Shown piece after piece: positions 49,481 to 56,512 of a stretch of 58,795 bases of DNA. The stretch is from RGIG5579 sp045602025 (GTDB lineage Bacteria > Bacillota > Clostridia > Oscillospirales > SIG627), in NCBI GenBank assembly GCA_045602025.1, contig JAZSAT010000019.1, positions 1 to 58,795 of the forward strand, in the 5' to 3' direction. How positions within the stretch are numbered: position 1 is the first letter of the stretch; each line of letters opens with the position of its first letter. A model generated the notes under the pieces. That model was not told where the DNA came from. It searched no databases and saw only the letters and a list, made by a program, of their open reading frames with translations. Position numbers and translations under genes: made by a program.

Positions 49481-50602
49481 ATGTCTGATAAAGAAAAGAT
49501 CGTTCCCGAAGCCGAAGAGGTAAAGACCGAAGCGGCTGAAGAAGTAAAAGAGGAGGCTGTGGAGGCCCCTGCAGAAGAAGCTGTAGAAGCAGAAACTCCT
49601 GTAGAAGCAGAAGCTCCTGTAGAAAAAAAGAAGGAAAAGAAAGCAAAGAAGGAAAAAGCCCCCAAGGAAAAGAAGGGTGGCAAAAAAGGTATCATCATCG
49701 GATGTATCGTTGCAGCTGTTTTAGTAATTGCTCTTATTGCTGTAAGCATCGTGATGGGTACTCTTTCCACCAATGCTTACCTGGCAAAGGATTATACTGC
49801 AGCGTATAACAACTCCAAGCTTGCTCTTTTCCAGGCAAAAGCAGATAAAGATCTGATCGCAAAGTCCTATGTTGTTGAGGTTCTTTGCAAGGAAGGTAAG
49901 TACTTTACCGGCGCAGAGATCATCGAAAAGACCTCTCTTTCCGCTGAAGACAAGGCTGCGATCTACAAGGCTCAGCCCGAGCTTGGCCTTTGTGTACCCG
50001 GTCAGGTTGTGACCTTCGGTAAGTATGAAACCGATAAGAATGTTGCCAACGGCGCAGAAGATCTGGAATGGATCGTTCTCGATGTAATTGAGGAAGGCGG
50101 CAAAGCAAGAGCTTTGATCGTAACCAAAGATGTTGTCGGTTCTCCCGACGGCTGGAACAAGCTCAACGAAGCAAACACCTCTTATGCAGAAAGCAATCTG
50201 CACTCCTGGTGCCAGGACTTCTTCACTGCATTCACCCAGTATGATGTAACCCTTCGCGATAAGATCCTGACCGTTCAGGTTGAGACCGAAGGCGCAGGTG
50301 ACCCTGTTGTAGCAAATGCATATGCCCTTTCCAAGGAAGATGTAGAAGCTTACTTTACCGGTGATATGGCACAGTATCTTAAGGCTACTCCTACCGATGC
50401 TGCCAGAACCGAAGGCGTTACCGCTTACGGTAAAGACAGAACCGCTATTTACTACCTGAGAAATGCCGGTAAGACGGAAGATGGCACTCAGTGGGGTTGC
50501 GGTATCAACAAGGAAGGCGAAATTGATGAAGGTCTGAGCATGACCAGCGGCTCCTACGGCGCCCGTGTATGCATGAATGTTGACCTTGGCGAAACCAAAT
50601 AA
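49481..50602 (+). CDS. DUF6273-like protein with acidic N-terminal region and one membrane helix
   Basis: 373 residues. Residues 1-70 are low complexity: Glu/Ala/Val/Pro repeats (EAEAPVE, AEETPVE style), then a Lys-rich block. One membrane helix follows (about 70-92), then helical repeats (about 95-170) and a C-terminal globular domain with FGKYETDKN, DLEWIVLDV, LHSWCQDFFTAF, GTQWGCGINKEGEI and GARVCMNVDLG, characteristic of DUF6273 domains. Codon use is strongly biased and the promoter is strong, so it may be highly expressed. A strong AAGGAGG site and a terminator flank it. Role unknown. Confidence 0.75.
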   Translation: MSDKEKIVPEAEEVKTEAAEEVKEEAVEAPAEEAVEAETPVEAEAPVEKKKEKKAKKEKAPKEKKGGKKGIIIGCIVAAVLVIALIAVSIVMGTLSTNAYLAKDYTAAYNNSKLALFQAKADKDLIAKSYVVEVLCKEGKYFTGAEIIEKTSLSAEDKAAIYKAQPELGLCVPGQVVTFGKYETDKNVANGAEDLEWIVLDVIEEGGKARALIVTKDVVGSPDGWNKLNEANTSYAESNLHSWCQDFFTAFTQYDVTLRDKILTVQVETEGAGDPVVANAYALSKEDVEAYFTGDMAQYLKATPTDAARTEGVTAYGKDRTAIYYLRNAGKTEDGTQWGCGINKEGEIDEGLSMTSGSYGARVCMNVDLGETK

Positions 50603-50614
50603 TTACAGCAAAAT

Positions 50615-50644
50615 AAAAAAGGCAGTCTTTTGACTGCCTTTTTT
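50615..50644 (+). terminator. Terminator after the DUF6273-like gene
   Basis: AAAAAAGGCAGTC TTTT GACTGCCTTTTTT, a perfect 13-base stem ending in a T run. Confidence 0.9.
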
Positions 50645-50685
50645 ATTGAAAAAACTGACAAGGCCTTGACTGCTTGCCCAATTTA

Positions 50686-50714
50686 TTGCAATTTATTATG
50701 AATATTGATATAAT
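50686..50714 (+). promoter_or_regulatory. Promoter of the DUF4258-like membrane protein gene
   Basis: TTGCAA (50686-50691) and perfect TATAAT (50709-50714), 17-base spacer. The -10 overlaps an in-frame ATG, which argues against that codon as the start. Confidence 0.7.
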
Positions 50715-50733
50715 GAGGGAAGAGGTGAGAAGC

Positions 50734-51261
50734 GTGGAATATTTACTTATAATACTACTCATTGTTTTTTCGGTATTCTTGTGTTTTTTGCTATTATTTA
50801 AGCAGGAGTCAAAGGCTCTTCATGAAACGCCGAAACCGCAAATTGTTTCTGTATATGATAGTGAAGGATATAATCGGCAAGGTTATAACGAAGTCGGCAG
50901 AAACAGACAAGGAAAATATAATCGTTTTTATAATGTAAAATGTTATAAAACGGATGTATATAGCGAAGAAGGATTTTTAGATGTTCGCAGAAATCCGCTT
51001 TATTTAACCAATCATGCAAGAGACCGTATGAAAGAGAGAATGGGTATCAACGAAATCTATAAAATGGATGCTCTTGCTTTTGAAGCATACCAATTCGGCA
51101 AAAGTAAACTACAACTTATGAAATCTGAAAGAGGTATTGTTGAAGAAAAAGAACAAGAATACGGTGATAGCATAATTTTAATTTATCGTGGTTTCTGCTA
51201 TGTGTTCACCGAAAACAATGGCTTGAAAACTGTTTATAAAAACGACAGAATCAGAGTGTAA
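50734..51261 (+). CDS. Membrane-anchored protein with Tyr/Asn/Gly repeats and DUF4258-like domain
   Basis: 175 residues from GTG 50734, preceded by AGAGGTG; the upstream in-frame ATG would lie on the promoter -10. One membrane helix (about 3-22), then a short repeat region of GYNRQGYN style (about 45-65), then a domain with TNHARDRMKERMGI near 95-110 and IILIYRGFCYVFTENNG near 145-162. The HARDRMKER pattern resembles DUF4258/BrnT-type folds, which include toxins, but the evidence is thin. The gene is more A+T-rich than its neighbours and stands alone between terminators, suggesting later acquisition. Confidence 0.6.
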   Translation: MEYLLIILLIVFSVFLCFLLLFKQESKALHETPKPQIVSVYDSEGYNRQGYNEVGRNRQGKYNRFYNVKCYKTDVYSEEGFLDVRRNPLYLTNHARDRMKERMGINEIYKMDALAFEAYQFGKSKLQLMKSERGIVEEKEQEYGDSIILIYRGFCYVFTENNGLKTVYKNDRIRV

Positions 51262-51275
51262 AAAAAGAAAAAAAT

Positions 51276-51308
51276 AAAAGCTGTGTAGAAATTTTCTACA
51301 CAGCTTTT
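51276..51308. terminator. Bidirectional terminator before pheT
   Basis: AAAAGCTGTGTAGAAA / TTTCTACACAGCTTTT, a 15-16-base stem between convergent genes. Confidence 0.85.
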
Positions 51309-51340
51309 TGCTGTTTTTAAGTAAAACCTACTCGGTTTAG

Positions 51341-53758
51341 TCAGCGGATGTTGATGCCGTACATGAAGGAGAGCTTTTTCAGGATCTTCTGGATGTACTT
51401 TTCGATCTCATCGGAGGTAAACTCGTGATCGGTGGGGGTGAATACGAGACTAAATGCCATACTCTTCTTGCCTTCGCCCACATTTTCGGAGCGATAAACA
51501 TCAAAGAGCTTTACCTCGGTCAGGTATTTGCAGGAGGACATGATCACATCGGTCAATTCTCCGCAGGACATCTTTTCTTCCACAACCAGTGCAAGGTCTC
51601 TTTTTTCCACTGCAAACTTAGGAATGGGAGTGTAGCGAATCTTTGTATTCAGCATTTCGGAAAGGAGGGTATAGTCCATTTCAATGATGAATACGGGCTT
51701 TTCTACGGCAAGCTCCTCGCAGATTTCGTAGGAGACCTTGCCCATTACACCAACCATCTGATCGCCAAGGAAGATCTCTGCCGTCATACCGGGGTGGAAA
51801 TAGGGTCTTACAGCCTTTTTGTAGGTAAAGGTAACACCGAAGGTCTTTGCAATGGTCTCGGGTGCGCTTTTTGCGGTGAAGAAGGTCTCATTTTCACCGA
51901 AAGCCATAATGGAAAGAGCTTCTCTTTCTTCGGGGTATTCCGTAAGGGGAAGGCTCTTGGCACGGAAAATGCGCGCAAGCTCGAAGAATCTTCCTTCCAT
52001 GTTGCCGCGACGCAGATTTCTGACTGCACAGTTCAGCATAGAGGGAATCAGGGTCGTGCGCATCAGAGACAGGTCCTCTGTGAGAGGATTCATCAAGCGG
52101 ATGGCAAATCTCTCAGGGGCATCCTCGGGAAGGCGGATCATATCCAGATCTCTGGGAGAGAAGAAGGAATAGAAAACAGATTCGGAAAAGCCTGCCTTAC
52201 AAAGGGTAGTCTTCATTTTCAGAGCCTTTTTCTGTTCTTCGGTTCTGCCGCCGCTTGTAACATGAGCCAGATCCAAAAAGCGAGGCTTAATGTTTTCATA
52301 ACCCCACATACGGATGATCTCCTCCGCAATGTCAGCAGCACTGCTGTCAATATCATCACGGTAGGGAGGAACCTGTACGGTCAGGGTATCACTGGAAATT
52401 TCGGGAGCAAAATCCAAAGCGGAAAGCTCGCGAAGGATCACTTCCTCCGGCACCGCAACACCTAAGATTTCCTCGATCTTCTTTCTTGAAACAGAAAGGG
52501 CGTGAGGTGCGATCTCGGGATTTTGTGCAACCTCCTTATGGTAGCTTGTTACCTTACCGCAGTCCAGCGTTTCGATCAGGTTCAGGGCACGCTTCATACC
52601 CATTACGGTGGCATATTCATCTACGCCCTTTTCAAATCTTGCGCTGGAATCAGAGGACTGACCCAGGCTTCTGCCGGTTTTACGAACGCTGTCACGGGCA
52701 AATTTTGCTGCCTCGAAGAGAACACGTGTGGTGTCCTCTTTGATCTCGGAGTTGAGACCGCCCATAATACCTGCAAGGGCAACGGGGCGTTCCTTGTCGC
52801 AGATCACAAGATTGTCTCTTGTTAGCTGGAAGGTTTTTTCGTCCAGTGTGGTGATCTCTTCCTTGTCCTTTGCGCGTCTGACGATAATGCAGTTATCCTT
52901 CAGATCTCGCAGGTCAAAGGCGTGCATAGGCTGACCGAATTCCTTCAGTACATAGTTTGTAATATCGACCACATTGGAAATGGCGTTAATGCCAACCAGT
53001 GCAAGTCTTCTTTGCATCCAGGCGGGAGAAGGAGCAATGACAACATCCTCCACTGCGTGTCCGATATAGCGGGGGCAAAGGTCCGGATCCTCTACGCTAA
53101 TGGAAAAATCAAGGGTCTTGCCGTTTTCCGTATAGGAAAGATCAGGCAGGCGGAAGGGCTTTTTCAAAACCGCGGCAACCTCTCTTGCAATGCCAATGAT
53201 GCTCTGGCAGTCGGGACGGTTTGCAGTGATGGCAATATCGAAGATCACTTCGTCAAGTCCCACAAGGGGCTTTACATCTTCACCGGGGACAGCATCGTCG
53301 GGAAGCTCAAGCAGCCCCATATAGCCTGCGCCGGGGTACATTTCCTCAGTCAGACCAAGCTCAATACCGGAGCAGAGCATACCGCAGGATACTTCGCCGC
53401 GGAGCTTTCCTTCCTTAATGGTCATAACACCTTCAATGGTGATATGGTCCTTTGCGGTTGCATAAACGGTCGCGCCAACCAGTGCCGCGGGGAATTTTTT
53501 GCCGACTCTTACATTGTCAGCACCGCAGCAGATCTGGAAGGTGCCCTTGTCGCCGCAGTTTACACGGCAAACGCTGATGTGTGTATCGGGAATGAGACTG
53601 CACTCCTCCACAAGACCCACCACAACACCGGAAATATCCTTTCCGATCTCTTTTACTTCTTCTACCTCAAAACCTGCGGAGAAGAGCTTTTCCTCCAATT
53701 CCTTGGGGGTAACATCAATATCGACATAGTCTTTCAGCCAACTCAGTGGTGCAAGCAT
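51341..53758 (-). CDS. pheT: Phenylalanine-tRNA ligase beta subunit
   Basis: 805 residues, the usual bacterial length. Domains: EMAP-like tRNA-binding domain (about 40-150), B3/B4 editing domain (about 210-380; RPDCQSIIGIAREVAAVLKK before it, FEKGVDEYATVMGMKRAL after), B5 (about 405-475, DDIDSSAADIAEEIIRMWGY), the inactive synthetase-like core, and the C-terminal FDX-ACB anticodon-binding domain (about 710-805, FDVYRSENVGEGKKSMAF). Forms an alpha2-beta2 enzyme with PheS. The ATG has an AAAGGAG site. It is 15 bases after pheS, in one operon under a T-box. Confidence 0.96.
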   Translation of the reverse strand: MLAPLSWLKDYVDIDVTPKELEEKLFSAGFEVEEVKEIGKDISGVVVGLVEECSLIPDTHISVCRVNCGDKGTFQICCGADNVRVGKKFPAALVGATVYATAKDHITIEGVMTIKEGKLRGEVSCGMLCSGIELGLTEEMYPGAGYMGLLELPDDAVPGEDVKPLVGLDEVIFDIAITANRPDCQSIIGIAREVAAVLKKPFRLPDLSYTENGKTLDFSISVEDPDLCPRYIGHAVEDVVIAPSPAWMQRRLALVGINAISNVVDITNYVLKEFGQPMHAFDLRDLKDNCIIVRRAKDKEEITTLDEKTFQLTRDNLVICDKERPVALAGIMGGLNSEIKEDTTRVLFEAAKFARDSVRKTGRSLGQSSDSSARFEKGVDEYATVMGMKRALNLIETLDCGKVTSYHKEVAQNPEIAPHALSVSRKKIEEILGVAVPEEVILRELSALDFAPEISSDTLTVQVPPYRDDIDSSAADIAEEIIRMWGYENIKPRFLDLAHVTSGGRTEEQKKALKMKTTLCKAGFSESVFYSFFSPRDLDMIRLPEDAPERFAIRLMNPLTEDLSLMRTTLIPSMLNCAVRNLRRGNMEGRFFELARIFRAKSLPLTEYPEEREALSIMAFGENETFFTAKSAPETIAKTFGVTFTYKKAVRPYFHPGMTAEIFLGDQMVGVMGKVSYEICEELAVEKPVFIIEMDYTLLSEMLNTKIRYTPIPKFAVEKRDLALVVEEKMSCGELTDVIMSSCKYLTEVKLFDVYRSENVGEGKKSMAFSLVFTPTDHEFTSDEIEKYIQKILKKLSFMYGINIR

Positions 53759-53773
53759 ATTTCTTCTCCTTTC

Positions 53774-54799
53774 TCAGTCGCCGAACTGCTCCGCAAAGCG
53801 GGTGTCCGATTCAAACAGTGTTTTGATGTTGTTGATACCGTATTTGAGCATAGCAATTCTTTCTACACCCATACCGAAGGCAAAGCCGGTGTATTCATCC
53901 GGATCAATGCCGCAGTTTTCAAGTACATGGCGGTTTACCATACCGGCACCCAGTACCTCGATCCAGCCGGTACCCTTGCAAAGCTTGCATCCCTTACCGC
54001 CGCATTCAAAGCAGGAAACATCCACCTCTACGCTGGGCTCGGTAAAGGGAAAGTAGGAGGGACGAAGACGGGTCTTTACACCCTTGCCGAAGATCTTTTC
54101 GGAAAAGAGATCCAGCATACCCTGCAGATCGCAAACGGAAATACCTTTGTCTACTACAAGGCCTTCCATCTGGGAGAACATGGGAGAGTGGGTAGCATCG
54201 TCATCGCTGCGGAATACCTTTCCGGGAGAAAGGATCTTGATGGGGGGCTGGGATTTTTCCATTACATGGATCTGACCTGCGCTGGTCTGGGTGCGAAGGA
54301 GGAACCCGGGAGAAAGATAGAAGGTATCCTGCATATCTCTTGCGGGGTGATCCTCGGGCGTGTTCAGCGCAGTAAAGTTATAATAATCGGTTTCGATCTC
54401 ACTGCCTTCGAAAATTTCAAAGCCCATGGAGGAGAAGATCTCGATCAGTTCATTTTGTACCAGGGTGTTGGGGTGAAGGGTACCGAAGGACATTTCTTTT
54501 GCGGGCTCGGTTACATCCACCGCCTCGGAGGCATTTTTCTTTTCCAATTCGATCTTATGGATCTTGGCGTCGGTCTCTTCAAAAAGCTTCAGTGCCCATT
54601 CCTTTACTTCATTGATGCTTTTGCCGACGGCGGGTCTTTCTTCCTTGGGAACATCCTTCAGACCCTTCATCAAAAGAGAAATTTTGCCCTCTTTGTTATC
54701 CAAAAAGGTTTTGCGGAATTCGTACAGTGCGCGGGAAGAGTCGAAGGTGTCGATCTTTTCCAGAATCTCACTGCGAATCAGGTCAAGTTTTTCTTGCAT
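53774..54799 (-). CDS. pheS: Phenylalanine-tRNA ligase alpha subunit
   Basis: 341 residues, the usual length. N-terminal coiled coil (about 1-85), then the catalytic core: motif 1 region, DDATHSPMFSQMEGLVVDKG, TEPSVEVDVSCFECGGKGC with a CFEC...CKLCKG metal-like loop, and motif 3 GFAFGMGVERIAMLKYGI. Charges tRNA-Phe with PheT. The ATG has an AGGAAAGG site. It is the first gene of pheST, directly behind a T-box leader with a phenylalanine specifier and its own promoter. Confidence 0.97.
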   Translation of the reverse strand: MQEKLDLIRSEILEKIDTFDSSRALYEFRKTFLDNKEGKISLLMKGLKDVPKEERPAVGKSINEVKEWALKLFEETDAKIHKIELEKKNASEAVDVTEPAKEMSFGTLHPNTLVQNELIEIFSSMGFEIFEGSEIETDYYNFTALNTPEDHPARDMQDTFYLSPGFLLRTQTSAGQIHVMEKSQPPIKILSPGKVFRSDDDATHSPMFSQMEGLVVDKGISVCDLQGMLDLFSEKIFGKGVKTRLRPSYFPFTEPSVEVDVSCFECGGKGCKLCKGTGWIEVLGAGMVNRHVLENCGIDPDEYTGFAFGMGVERIAMLKYGINNIKTLFESDTRFAEQFGD

Positions 54800-54825
54800 T
54801 TTGTTATCCTTTCCTAAAAAAATAA

Positions 54826-55066
54826 AAAACTCCCGCCCATTTCAGGACGGGAGCATAATAGCTTCGCGATACCACCTGAATTTCCGAGGAATGGCCTCGA
54901 CAACTCAAAAGCCTGTAACGGGGCATACCGCGGCAGACTACTGAATTCCCCTGCCGTGCTCCAAAGCGAAACGCCGATCTTTCTCTTCTCGGACCGCTTC
55001 CAGCCGATGGCGGTCCTTCTCTTGTGAGAAATTTAAAAAGACAGCACTCTTTTTCAACGCATTTAC
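54826..55066 (-). promoter_or_regulatory. T-box leader of pheST, phenylalanine (UUC) specifier
   Basis: On the minus strand the leader has a distal hairpin GACCGC/GCGGTC, then GGCGTTTCGCTTTGGAGC with specifier UUC at 54968-54970, the T-box AGGTGGTATCGC at 54866-54877, and a terminator stem CTCCCGTCC/GGGCGGGAG (54830-54853) followed by a T run. UUC is a phenylalanine codon, matching the downstream genes. The 382 bases between pheS and the next gene are this leader plus two divergent promoters. Confidence 0.93.
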
Positions 55067-55072
55067 TCACCT

Positions 55073-55101
55073 ATTTTAGTACGGAACTTAGATTTTGTCA
55101 A
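55073..55101 (-). promoter_or_regulatory. Promoter of pheST
   Basis: -35 TTGACA (55096-55101, perfect) and -10 TAAAAT (55073-55078) on the minus strand, 17-base spacer. Confidence 0.78.
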
Positions 55102-55117
55102 GTCTAAAAGAAAAACC

Positions 55118-55146
55118 TTGACGAATAGAAGTTTTTCCTGTATAAT
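55118..55146 (+). promoter_or_regulatory. Promoter of the Fur-family gene
   Basis: TTGACG (55118-55123) and perfect TATAAT (55141-55146), 17-base spacer. Confidence 0.8.
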
Positions 55147-55160
55147 GATAATTAATCTCA
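55146..55160 (+). promoter_or_regulatory. Fur/PerR-box-like operator
   Basis: TGATAATTAATCTCA matches a 7-1-7 Fur-type box (TGATAAT-N-ATTATCA) in all of the left half and five of seven bases of the right half. It directly abuts the -10, fitting autoregulation. Confidence 0.5.
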
Positions 55161-55181
55161 ATAACAAAAAGGAGGAGTCAG

Positions 55182-55616
55182 ATGCAAAAACGAAATACTG
55201 CCCAGAAAAAAGCGATTTTTGAAGAGCTTTCCTCGCGCAAGGATCACCCCTCCGCAACCCGTCTTTATGAAGATCTGAAGGAGCGTTATCCCAATCTCAG
55301 CCGCGCTACCGTTTACCGTGTACTGAATATGGCTGCCGATGAAGGTCGAATCCTTCGCATTCACGCAGGCACCGAGGACCATTTTGACGGAACTCAGGGT
55401 CACTGCCACATTATTTGCACAAAATGTGATCATATTTACGATGCCCCCTTTCCGCAAGGTGTCATTGAGTCCTTATCAAAGGAATCTGGGTATGAGGTTG
55501 GAGAACAAAATGTTATCTTTTATGGCCTATGCCCTTCTTGCCAAAACTTACTTTCTTTCGAGAAAGAAAGTAAGCAAAGAAAGCTTCTGTTAATAGAAGA
55601 AAAAAAAGGAATATAA
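55182..55616 (+). CDS. perR: Fur/PerR-family metalloregulator with a repeat-encoded tail
   Basis: 144 residues (AAAGGAGGAG site). N-terminal winged helix (NTAQKKAIFEELSSRKDHPS; LSRATVYRVLNMAADEGRIL), then a dimerisation domain with HCHIICTKCDHIYDAPFP and the second cysteine pair GLCPSCQ. The two CxxC pairs fit a structural Zn site; His and Asp residues around EDHFDGTQGHCH fit a regulatory metal site, as in PerR (peroxide sensing by Fe) or Fur/Zur. PerR is preferred because of the sequence style, but Fur or Zur are possible. After CPSCQ the last 22 residues (NLLSFEKESK...) are encoded by a dispersed palindromic element rather than by normal gene sequence. Confidence 0.82.
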   Translation: MQKRNTAQKKAIFEELSSRKDHPSATRLYEDLKERYPNLSRATVYRVLNMAADEGRILRIHAGTEDHFDGTQGHCHIICTKCDHIYDAPFPQGVIESLSKESGYEVGEQNVIFYGLCPSCQNLLSFEKESKQRKLLLIEEKKGI

Positions 55617-55805
55617 ATCCAAAGTAATCTTTAAACAGACGAAAGTTTTTCGGTTCCTTTTCTCGAAAAAGGAACAAGGCAAAGAAAATTTCCGACTGAA
55701 AAAGATAAAATAGGAATATAAATCCGAAATTATCTAACAATAGACATAAGTTTCTTTGGTTCTTTCTTTTCAAAGAAAAAATAAAGCTTTTTCTTGAAAA
55801 AGGTG
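55547..55805 (+). repeat. Dispersed hairpin-rich element, two partial copies
   Basis: It begins inside the Fur-family gene with the 28-base inverted repeat 55547-55574 (arms CTTACTTTCTTTC). Then come GCAAAGAAAGCTTCTG, AAAAAGGAATATAAATCC, AGTTTTTCGGTTCC and a TTCC..CTCGAAAAAGGAA hairpin. AAAAAGATAAAATAGGAATA starts a second, tandem partial copy at about 55698. The block order matches 23880-24020 and 1003-1186. No separate gene is present. Confidence 0.68.
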
Positions 55806-55838
55806 CAAAAAAACGCTCTCATTTTGAGAGCTTTTTTT
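55806..55838 (-). terminator. Terminator of the ECF S-component gene
   Basis: GCTCTCA TTT TGAGAGC stem flanked by an A run and a T run, directly at the gene end; it works on the minus strand and may also serve the plus strand. Confidence 0.78.
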
Positions 55839-56383
55839 TAATATTTGGAAATAAATCTTGCCTTTTGCATGGCAAAGACGATGGGCGGGATGAGAATAAG
55901 CTGAATGGCGATACCGTAGAGGGAAGAGGTGATCGTTTGCGCCATGATCATTTCAAAATAAAATTCGTTGGATGGATCAAAGACGCTGAGAAGATACTGA
56001 CAAATGCCCCAAGCAAATCTTCCGAAGAACTGTGCGCACAAAAGGGAAACATAGATTCCGAAGGGCTTTTTGGGCAGATACCGATAAAAGAGGCCTGCCG
56101 CGGCGCCGTAGGTGAGAAGCTCAAATGCCATACGGACTGCCTGTGGGTAGATCACGGGAACACCGAAGATGAGATAACGAAGAAGCGGTGCGATAAAGCC
56201 GACGACGCCACCCCAGAAGGGTCCTGCAATAAAGCCGCACAGGAGCACGGGAAAGTGCATGGGAGCAAACTGCTGACCGATCTCGGGAATGTTCCCTGTT
56301 AAAAGAGGAAGGACCATACACAGTGCAAGGCAAACAGCAGCATATACAATGCTGCGGATCTCTACAGTCTTTCTTCGTGCCAT
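55838..56383 (-). CDS. ECF transporter substrate-binding S component
   Basis: 181 residues with about six membrane helices, from the ATG at 56383. The segment FAPMHFPVLLCGFIAGPFWG followed by GFIAPLLRYLIFGVP is typical of S components of energy-coupling-factor importers, which bind vitamins or related small molecules and share an EcfAA'T module encoded elsewhere. AVRMAFELLTYGAAAGLFYR and the late amphipathic helix fit the same fold. The vitamin cannot be determined; no riboswitch is visible upstream, only a promoter. No EcfA or EcfT gene is in the window. Confidence 0.83.
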   Translation of the reverse strand: MARRKTVEIRSIVYAAVCLALCMVLPLLTGNIPEIGQQFAPMHFPVLLCGFIAGPFWGGVVGFIAPLLRYLIFGVPVIYPQAVRMAFELLTYGAAAGLFYRYLPKKPFGIYVSLLCAQFFGRFAWGICQYLLSVFDPSNEFYFEMIMAQTITSSLYGIAIQLILIPPIVFAMQKARFISKY

Positions 56384-56412
56384 AATTTTTCTTCCTCTCG
56401 ACATTTTTCTCT

Positions 56413-56441
56413 ATGATAGCAAGAAAGGACTTTTTTGTCAA
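56413..56441 (-). promoter_or_regulatory. Promoter of the ECF S-component gene
   Basis: -35 TTGACA (56436-56441, perfect) and -10 TATCAT (56413-56418) on the minus strand, 17-base spacer. Confidence 0.72.
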
Positions 56442-56512
56442 TGAAATTGGGAACGGAAAAATGCATTTCGGCATAAAATAAGAAAAATACGCTTTTGCGA
56501 AAGGAGAAATTT

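Noticed and set aside
50674..50733. Upstream ATG or TTG starts for the DUF4258-like gene
   Set aside because: They lie on or before the predicted -10 element, so would not be in the transcript; GTG 50734 has a proper ribosome site.
52922..54817. A 631-codon open frame antisense to pheT and pheS
   Set aside because: It spans two certain genes and their junction; product unlike any family.
54943..54949. GAATTCA as the specifier loop of the pheST T-box
   Set aside because: Alignment with the tyrosine leader around GGAGC places the specifier at 54968-54970. Both readings give UUC, so the amino acid assignment is unchanged.
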